64,000 nucleotides of DNA, taken from assembly GCF_000633455.1 (NCBI RefSeq), contig NZ_AYMG01000011.1, forward strand, positions 119,330 to 183,329, in the 5' to 3' direction. The position numbers and the translations under genes were made by a program. The notes under the pieces were generated by a model. The model worked only from the letters and a program-made list of their open reading frames with translations, did no database searches and was not told the origin of the DNA. Shown here in pieces: positions 59,286-64,000 of this stretch. Position 1 is the first letter of the stretch, and each line of letters starts with the position of its first letter. Origin of the DNA: Pedobacter jeongneungensis. Its GTDB lineage: Bacteria > Bacteroidota > Bacteroidia > Sphingobacteriales > Sphingobacteriaceae.

Positions 59286-60272
59286 ATGAAAAGATACTTC
59301 CTTTTACTTTCCCTTAGCTTATTTGTTCTTAGCCATGTAAAGGCACAAAAAATAGATACCCTTTCTATCACTTTGGATAACGTTAAATATCCTTATCCGG
59401 TTAAATACTTCCCCATTAATACCGAAGGACAGGATATTAAAATGGCCTACATGGATGTTGCGCCAACAGCAAATGCCAATGGAAAAACGGCCATCCTTTT
59501 TCATGGGAAAAATTTTGGAGGTTATTATTGGGGCAACGTAATTAAAGCCCTAACAAACATTGGCTATCGGGTTATTGTACCCGATCAGATCGGTTTTGGC
59601 AAATCGTCAAAAGCATTTATCCATTACAGCTTCCACCAAATGGCGGCCTGGAACAAAAAATTGTTAGATACGCTTGGCGTTCAAAAAACGGTGGTTTTAG
59701 GCCATAGTATGGGCGGTATGCTGGCTACACGCTTTGCTTTAATGTATCCCGAAACAACTGAAAAACTGCTGCTCGAAAATCCGATCGGTTTAGAAGATTA
59801 CAAAACTTTTATTCCTTACATCACAACTGCCCAGCAATACCAAACCGAGCTAAAAACTACCGCAGAAAGCGTTAGAAAATATTATCAGGGCTCTTACTTT
59901 ACCTATTGGAAACCTGAATACGAATACCTGGTTGATATTGCCGGAGGGGTAACCAATAGTGCTGATTATCCACGCTGGGCGAAGGTGGCAGCACTAACCT
60001 ATACCATGATTTATGAACAACCTGTGGTTTACGAATTTCAGAATTTAAAGGTACCTACTGTTTTATTTATCGGTAAAGAAGATAAAACCATTGTGGGCAA
60101 AGGTTTGCTTACACCAGATCAGCAGGCTTTACACGGCCAGTACAAACTTTTAGGCAAACAAACTGCTGCAAAAATTATTGGCGCTAAAATTATAGAATTT
60201 GATGCCTGCGGACATATTCCCCACATCGAAATTCCGACAGAGTTTTTGGTGGCGTTAACGGGGAGCCTCTAA
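59286..60272 (+). CDS. Exported alpha/beta hydrolase
   Basis: A 328-residue hydrolase with a signal peptide (LLSLSLFVLSHVKAQ). The nucleophile elbow is G-H-S141-M-G-G; the acid and base follow in FIGKEDK and DACGHIPHIE. The HGKNFGGYYWG segment supplies the oxyanion hole. It likely cleaves an ester or amide in the periplasm; substrate unknown. Monocistronic. Confidence 0.92.
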   Translation: MKRYFLLLSLSLFVLSHVKAQKIDTLSITLDNVKYPYPVKYFPINTEGQDIKMAYMDVAPTANANGKTAILFHGKNFGGYYWGNVIKALTNIGYRVIVPDQIGFGKSSKAFIHYSFHQMAAWNKKLLDTLGVQKTVVLGHSMGGMLATRFALMYPETTEKLLLENPIGLEDYKTFIPYITTAQQYQTELKTTAESVRKYYQGSYFTYWKPEYEYLVDIAGGVTNSADYPRWAKVAALTYTMIYEQPVVYEFQNLKVPTVLFIGKEDKTIVGKGLLTPDQQALHGQYKLLGKQTAAKIIGAKIIEFDACGHIPHIEIPTEFLVALTGSL

Positions 60273-60290
60273 TATAATATATTGAGTGAT

Positions 60291-60377
60291 CGTCATTCTC
60301 GCGCATGCGGGAATCTTAATGCTTATGATAAGTGCAGGTATAAAGCATTAAGATTCCCAATCAAGTTGGGAATGACG
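60291..60377. repeat. CGTCATTC double palindrome, copy 2
   Basis: CGTCATTCTCGCGCATGCGGGAATCTTAA at left and TTAAGATTCCC...GGGAATGACG at right; same arms as 53289-53358, different centre. Lies between convergent genes. Confidence 0.75.
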
Positions 60378-60388
60378 ACTATGCTAAA

Positions 60389-61294
60389 TTAATTTATCTC
60401 TTTCCCTACAATTTTATTAATGCCCTGCATTTCGAAATCAATATCCTTTCCCATCGACTTCATTTTTCCATACAGTTCTATCCGCAGGTGACTGTTCAAT
60501 ACAATTCCCGTTTTAATGTCTACCGAAGTTTCTCCAGAGTTGGTTCCTTTTAAATCGGTTTCCATTGTGTTGCCCATTGCTTCAAAAATCCCTTTTGATA
60601 CCAAGGCACCTTTTACACTTAGTACGGCAATACCGTCTTTCACTTCCTTTAAAGTATATTCCGTAATGGTTTCTATCGGCATACTCATTTGTAATTTCGT
60701 ATCAACTGTCCAGCTATCGCCAATTTTGACCTCCTTACCTGGATAAATTTTAAACGACGATTCCATCGTTTCTTTTACTACTTCAGCACTGAACTGTTTA
60801 CTTAAAGCACTTTTAATCTGCCTCACCTCACTGGTATCATTGCTCATCTTTGAAGCCATGTTATCAAGCATTTTATCTATACCCGCAACGGTTTTAATCC
60901 CTCCGTTTGGCGTTACGGTCATTAAAAAAGTAGCTCCCTTTAGCCCACTGAATGGGTTTTTCTTCGTGCTGTCCTGATCATCTGAATTATAAGTCATGGT
61001 AGTACCCATGGCAACAGATTTCATAAAAATCTTTTTATAGGTTACTTTAACATCCTTTTCGCCATTATGCCCCTCGGTAATGTCGAAAGTATAATCCGTT
61101 CCAATATTTTGAGTTAAATGTACCTCCTGACCGCCAATTTTCTGGTTAATGATCTGATCGGAATTAATCGAAAAATCATATTTATATCCCGTTGGATAAT
61201 TTTGCCTTAATACATAGGTTTTCTGCGCAAACGTACTGATCGAAATCAAACTACAGATAATTGTTGCGAATATTTTCATTCTAGTTTTTATCAT
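60389..61294 (-). CDS. DUF6263-like exported protein
   Basis: A 301-residue exported protein. The ATG at 61294 directly follows the upstream stop (61296), and a signal peptide (KIFATIICSLISISTFAQ) ends about residue 24. The mature part has beta-strand pattern and GWTVD-like GDSWTVDTKLQMSMP, GIVLNSHLRIEL. It resembles a Bacteroidota periplasmic family often called DUF6263; function unknown. It is the second gene after the MtfA-like peptidase. Confidence 0.7.
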   Translation of the reverse strand: MIKTRMKIFATIICSLISISTFAQKTYVLRQNYPTGYKYDFSINSDQIINQKIGGQEVHLTQNIGTDYTFDITEGHNGEKDVKVTYKKIFMKSVAMGTTMTYNSDDQDSTKKNPFSGLKGATFLMTVTPNGGIKTVAGIDKMLDNMASKMSNDTSEVRQIKSALSKQFSAEVVKETMESSFKIYPGKEVKIGDSWTVDTKLQMSMPIETITEYTLKEVKDGIAVLSVKGALVSKGIFEAMGNTMETDLKGTNSGETSVDIKTGIVLNSHLRIELYGKMKSMGKDIDFEMQGINKIVGKEIN

Positions 61295-61295
61295 T

Positions 61296-62069
61296 TTAAC
61301 CCGCAGGCTGTTGCGCAAAAATGCGGCTTAACTGAAAATACAATTCAGGATGTTTATCCTTTAACAACTCTGGTTTTTCAAAGAAATATTCTGAAACTAC
61401 CGCAAAAAATTCGGCCTGATTGGTAATGGCATAAGGATTAATATCCGATTTATTGTCCTCAATTTTTGCAATCTCCTCATGCATCATTTTAATCCATGGC
61501 AAAGTATATTCATGCGCCATTAAATTTTCCGGAACACCGTCAGTCGCCCCATCCGATTTATCTAAAAGATGTACAAATTCGTGAATGGCCGTATTTTCTT
61601 TTCCTGCACTTTTAGAAAAACCATGGCGCAAAGCCGAACGCGATAAAATCATCTGTCCGTTCATGTAGCCTGTACCTACCATACCCATAATGTTTCTTTC
61701 TCCACCTTCAAACTCAAAATCTTTGTTAAAGGTATCGGGATACAATAAAACGCTGGTCAGATTTTTGTATTGCCAGTCATCGAAACCAAAAATAGGGATA
61801 ACAGCGCTTGACGCAATCAATAACTCATCTAACGTGGTCATCTCCAAACCCACCGCTTCAATTTTAACCGCACTGAAAAATGCCGCCACCTTTTGCTCAA
61901 ATTTAAGCTTATCTGTCGAATCGAGATTATGGTAATAATCCACATAATCATCCAGTATTTTCTTGTCTACATCCGTTAAAGGTTCAACAACAACCTTCTT
62001 CTTTTTAAGGATCAGATAAAGGGCAATCAGAAAAATGGGGATTAAATAAGCAAATGGCAACGAGTTCAT
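61296..62069 (-). CDS. MtfA-family zinc-dependent peptidase
   Basis: A 257-residue protein with an N-terminal membrane anchor (about 5-22) and the gluzincin site H163-E-F-V-H167 followed by LLDKSDG; a third ligand Glu is expected near AEFFAVVSEYFFE. MtfA in E. coli acts in the cytosol on the Mlc repressor pathway; the added membrane anchor is usual for Bacteroidota forms. It overlaps no gene but is 1 nt from the DUF6263-like gene. Exact substrate unknown. Confidence 0.9.
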   Translation of the reverse strand: MNSLPFAYLIPIFLIALYLILKKKKVVVEPLTDVDKKILDDYVDYYHNLDSTDKLKFEQKVAAFFSAVKIEAVGLEMTTLDELLIASSAVIPIFGFDDWQYKNLTSVLLYPDTFNKDFEFEGGERNIMGMVGTGYMNGQMILSRSALRHGFSKSAGKENTAIHEFVHLLDKSDGATDGVPENLMAHEYTLPWIKMMHEEIAKIEDNKSDINPYAITNQAEFFAVVSEYFFEKPELLKDKHPELYFQLSRIFAQQPAG

Positions 62070-62139
62070 AATAAAGATTACACAGATTAACGTGATTTAA
62101 ATGGATTTAGGGTGATTACGCGGATTTACCACATAGGAG

Positions 62140-63165
62140 TTAGCTTTCAATAATTTCTAATTGCGTCAAAACATCTTCCCTGGTAACAGGATAAGGTTTA
62201 TTATTGGTTATTGATTGATAAACGGCTTCGAAAAGGGGCAGATAACTTCCAACTTCCGATTTAATGATTTCTTCGGTTTTATTTCCTGCGGCATCAATGG
62301 TGGTTAACAAACCATCTTTACTTGCAGACTCAATGCCATAAGCCGGATCGGTTAATTTCATACCGGCCAGCAACTGTTCTTCCTGAATATCGGTTCTTTG
62401 TTTAATAAAGCTACCATTTACGCCATGTAAAACAAAGCCTGGCTGTGGGTTTACCACCAACATGCTCGAGGTTACAAAAACATTTACACTATCAGGATAG
62501 CTCAATTGGATCGAAAAATAATCATCTACCAAAGTACCAACCCTGTTTTTACCTAAAATTTTATGAAAACTCAAAGGTTTGCCAAATAAGCTGATCACCT
62601 GATCCAAAAGATGCGGACCTAAATCGTATAACAATCCGCTGGCCTCTAATGGGGTTTCTTTAAATGCCTTTGGCCCGATAACATTGCGGTAACGATCGTA
62701 ACGCAGATGAACTTCAACCAGTTTACCTAGCTTGCCGCTATCGAGCACTTTTTTTACCGATGTAAAATCACTGTCCCAACGGCGGTTCTGGTAAAAGAAA
62801 ATCTGTTTGCCAACGCTATCGGCCAGTTCGAAAAGTTCTTTGGCCTGCGCAGTGGTTGCGGTAAAAGGTTTTTCAACTAAAATATGTTTATGCGCGTTTA
62901 ATGCTGCTTTCGAATGTTCGTAATGAAGGTTATTTGGGGTATTAATCACCACCAATTCTATTTCTTCATCACGCAGAAGCTCTTCAACGCTGTTGTAACT
63001 AATAATATTAGGGTAATCGTTAACTGCATTTTTATGGTTCCGTTCTACCACGGCTTTTAAACTGAAACCATCGTGCGCATTTAGAAAAGGAGCATGAAAA
63101 ACCTTTCCAGACATGCCGTAAGCTAATAAACCTGCATTAATTGTTTTATTGATATTCGTATCCAT
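62140..63165 (-). CDS. Gfo/Idh/MocA family oxidoreductase
   Basis: A 341-residue NAD(P)-dependent sugar or inositol dehydrogenase. The nucleotide loop is GLLAYGMSGKVFHAPF (a variant GxGxxG), the EKP motif is E98-K99-P100, and YDLGPHLLDQ supplies the catalytic His region. The family includes scyllo-inositol dehydrogenases of the YdgJ/IolW type, which it resembles most. Substrate open. Divergent from the next gene by 105 nt. Confidence 0.92.
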   Translation of the reverse strand: MDTNINKTINAGLLAYGMSGKVFHAPFLNAHDGFSLKAVVERNHKNAVNDYPNIISYNSVEELLRDEEIELVVINTPNNLHYEHSKAALNAHKHILVEKPFTATTAQAKELFELADSVGKQIFFYQNRRWDSDFTSVKKVLDSGKLGKLVEVHLRYDRYRNVIGPKAFKETPLEASGLLYDLGPHLLDQVISLFGKPLSFHKILGKNRVGTLVDDYFSIQLSYPDSVNVFVTSSMLVVNPQPGFVLHGVNGSFIKQRTDIQEEQLLAGMKLTDPAYGIESASKDGLLTTIDAAGNKTEEIIKSEVGSYLPLFEAVYQSITNNKPYPVTREDVLTQLEIIES

Positions 63166-63257
63166 AGGTTATAAATGTAACCAAAAATACCATTACCATT
63201 CAAGCTTAAGTGTTAAAAAGCCTAAACGTTTTACTTAAGGCTTACACGTTTTTACAC

Positions 63258-63265
63258 TATCTTTG
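63258..63265 (+). promoter_or_regulatory. -7 box of the 116-residue gene, leaderless-type
   Basis: TATCTTTG, 5 nt before the ATG at 63271, predicting an mRNA that begins at or near the start codon. Confidence 0.5.
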
Positions 63266-63270
63266 CAGAT

Positions 63271-63621
63271 ATGAAGCCGTCGGAGATTAATGCCAAATGG
63301 AAAGTTTTACAGGAAAGGATTTCAACTGAATTTGATTCGGATTTTCCTGATTTAAAGGTGATGCTTTTTCTCATCGGTGTTCAGGAACTGGGCAAAGGAC
63401 CCAAAAAATACAGTAAACGCCAAAAGGAAGAACTGATGCACATTGCTACCTGCCGTTTATTGAGCGAAATGGGCTTTTATGAACTGGAAGGCTTAGATCA
63501 GGATGGCTGGCCGCACTGGAAATTAATCAAAGCCATTCCGCCTTATACCATGCTGGAACAGGAAATGTTGATGAAATCGCTGGTGGTGAGTTATTTTGAA
63601 GATATTTATTCTGCAGACTAG
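63271..63621 (+). CDS. Conserved small protein of unknown function
   Basis: A 116-residue soluble protein without signal or membrane segment, rich in charged residues. KGPKKYSKRQKEELMHIATCRLLSEMGFYELEGLDQDGWPHWKLIKAIPPYTMLEQEMLMK resembles a conserved Bacteroidota protein family I cannot name. It has a leaderless-type promoter. Function unknown. Confidence 0.7.
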   Translation: MKPSEINAKWKVLQERISTEFDSDFPDLKVMLFLIGVQELGKGPKKYSKRQKEELMHIATCRLLSEMGFYELEGLDQDGWPHWKLIKAIPPYTMLEQEMLMKSLVVSYFEDIYSAD

Positions 63622-63641
63622 ATCTTATCGTACTATCCGTG

Positions 63642-63665
63642 GTGTCAGATATTTCTATCTGACAC
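63642..63665. repeat. Perfect 10-bp hairpin with TTTC loop
   Basis: GTGTCAGATA pairs with TATCTGACAC around TTTC; same 10-bp stem and 4-nt loop size as the RAYT hairpins but other sequence. A degraded second one with TGGTATTCGATA is at 63712. Confidence 0.75.
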
Positions 63666-63826
63666 AGATCTAATTAGTCAGATGGTAACATCAGACTGCA
63701 CAGTATCCATAGTGGTATTCGATATTCCTATCCAACACAAATCCATCCGAAGATTTATTTAAAGGTTTTGGAAAGCAGGATCGTCTGCTTTTTTTAATGT
63801 TAGTCGGGCTTTTCGCTGTATCTCCC

Positions 63827-63984
63827 AATCCGATGAAGAATCGGGATCGGGAGGATGACGCTTCAATCCCGTTTAAGAAATTCTGCCGGTGCAACTATTT
63901 GGGGTTGCAGGGCAGTTTAGTGTGGAGAGCACTGTTTCAAGTTAACTAAACCTGATAGCAGCGGCACGCAGTAAAGCGAATAGG
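63827..63984. repeat. Dispersed element, copy 3 (partial)
   Basis: CCGATGAAGAATCGGGATCGGG (63827 region) and TAAACCTGATAGCAGCGG with AGCGAATAGG (63946-63984) match words at 16581-16885 and 34439-34491. The right end of the window cuts any remainder. Apart from this and the hairpin at 63642, I see nothing in 63622-64000. Confidence 0.5.
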
Positions 63985-64000
63985 TACTGTCTTCAAAACC

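Noticed and set aside
63691..63894. A 67-residue frame at the right end
   Set aside because: It lies across the dispersed repeat, has no promoter box and an unlikely composition.
1..64000. tRNA, rRNA, riboswitch or replication origin
   Set aside because: I saw no cloverleaf, rRNA segment, known aptamer layout or DnaA-box cluster; absence by eye is not proof.

Overview
The window looks like a chromosome segment of a Bacteroidota bacterium, most likely Pedobacter or a close relative in Sphingobacteriaceae. Evidence read from the sequence: about 38-40% GC by eye, promoters of the Bacteroidota type (TTTG, about 20 nt, TAnnTTTG) instead of sigma70 -35/-10 boxes, few Shine-Dalgarno sites, outer-membrane TonB receptors with carboxypeptidase-regulatory N-termini, DUF4270, DUF4920 and DUF4369 proteins, and the gene order HU - TPR - tiny AURKAIP1/COX24-like protein - RNase G. 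No rRNA, tRNA, CRISPR array, prophage or plasmid module was seen. Coding density is high and most genes are housekeeping or conserved accessory genes.

Layout. 1-2922: nusA (cut by the window edge), rimP, a lipoprotein, a small holin-family membrane protein and an acyl-CoA dehydrogenase. 3101-6655: AraC-type regulator followed by an outer-membrane receptor. 6664-11423: panC-panD-flippase operon, divergent from a one-domain glycogen-synthase-like protein and a DUF4270 lipoprotein. 11749-18381: DNA maintenance and RNA genes (ssb, mutY, HU, TPR, a 29-residue basic protein, rng, radA). 18531-29297: candidate small RNA, DUF4920, ilvE, tryptophan-dioxygenase family, ClC channel, a SerB/SerA-like fusion, epimerase, degenerate ureohydrolase, TlpA-like protein, purD. 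29582-31361: a 2,4-dienoyl-CoA reductase and an enoyl-CoA isomerase that fit together as the auxiliary enzymes for oxidising unsaturated fatty acids. 31478-38349: a large MG2/TonB-plug protein, dcd, phosphopantetheinyl transferase-lipB, an SGNH lipoprotein and a CD225-DUF2752 pair. 38346-45595: RDD gene divergent from a SpoIIM - membrane - DUF4129 - DUF4350 - MoxR - DUF58 operon. 45701-46869: a REP-associated tyrosine transposase (RAYT) with its own hairpins and four paired hairpin units. 46956-53100: NdpA-like protein, an autoregulated GNAT-MarR operon, TlpA reductase, and a His/Cys-rich small protein with a TonB receptor. 53474-63621: redox enzymes, a YtrA-type regulated ABC operon, hydrolase, MtfA-like peptidase, and a Gfo/Idh/MocA oxidoreductase.

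The most distinctive material is non-coding. Between genes lie at least six families of repeats: the RAYT REPINs, long imperfect palindromes beginning TGTCATTCTGA, TGTCATGCTGA or CGTCATTCCC, a 14-bp CCGATAGCTATCGG palindrome, 70-71-bp tandem repeats, AGTC-rich word repeats, and a larger dispersed element with CCYGAYAGCAGC. Several genes have a TAnnTTTG box only 3-6 nt before the ATG, which predicts leaderless mRNAs and corrects some start codons. The best protein-level oddities are the phosphoserine phosphatase fused to a SerA remnant without its NAD domain, a ureohydrolase lacking metal ligands, a plug-domain protein without a barrel, and a glycogen synthase reduced to its N-terminal domain.
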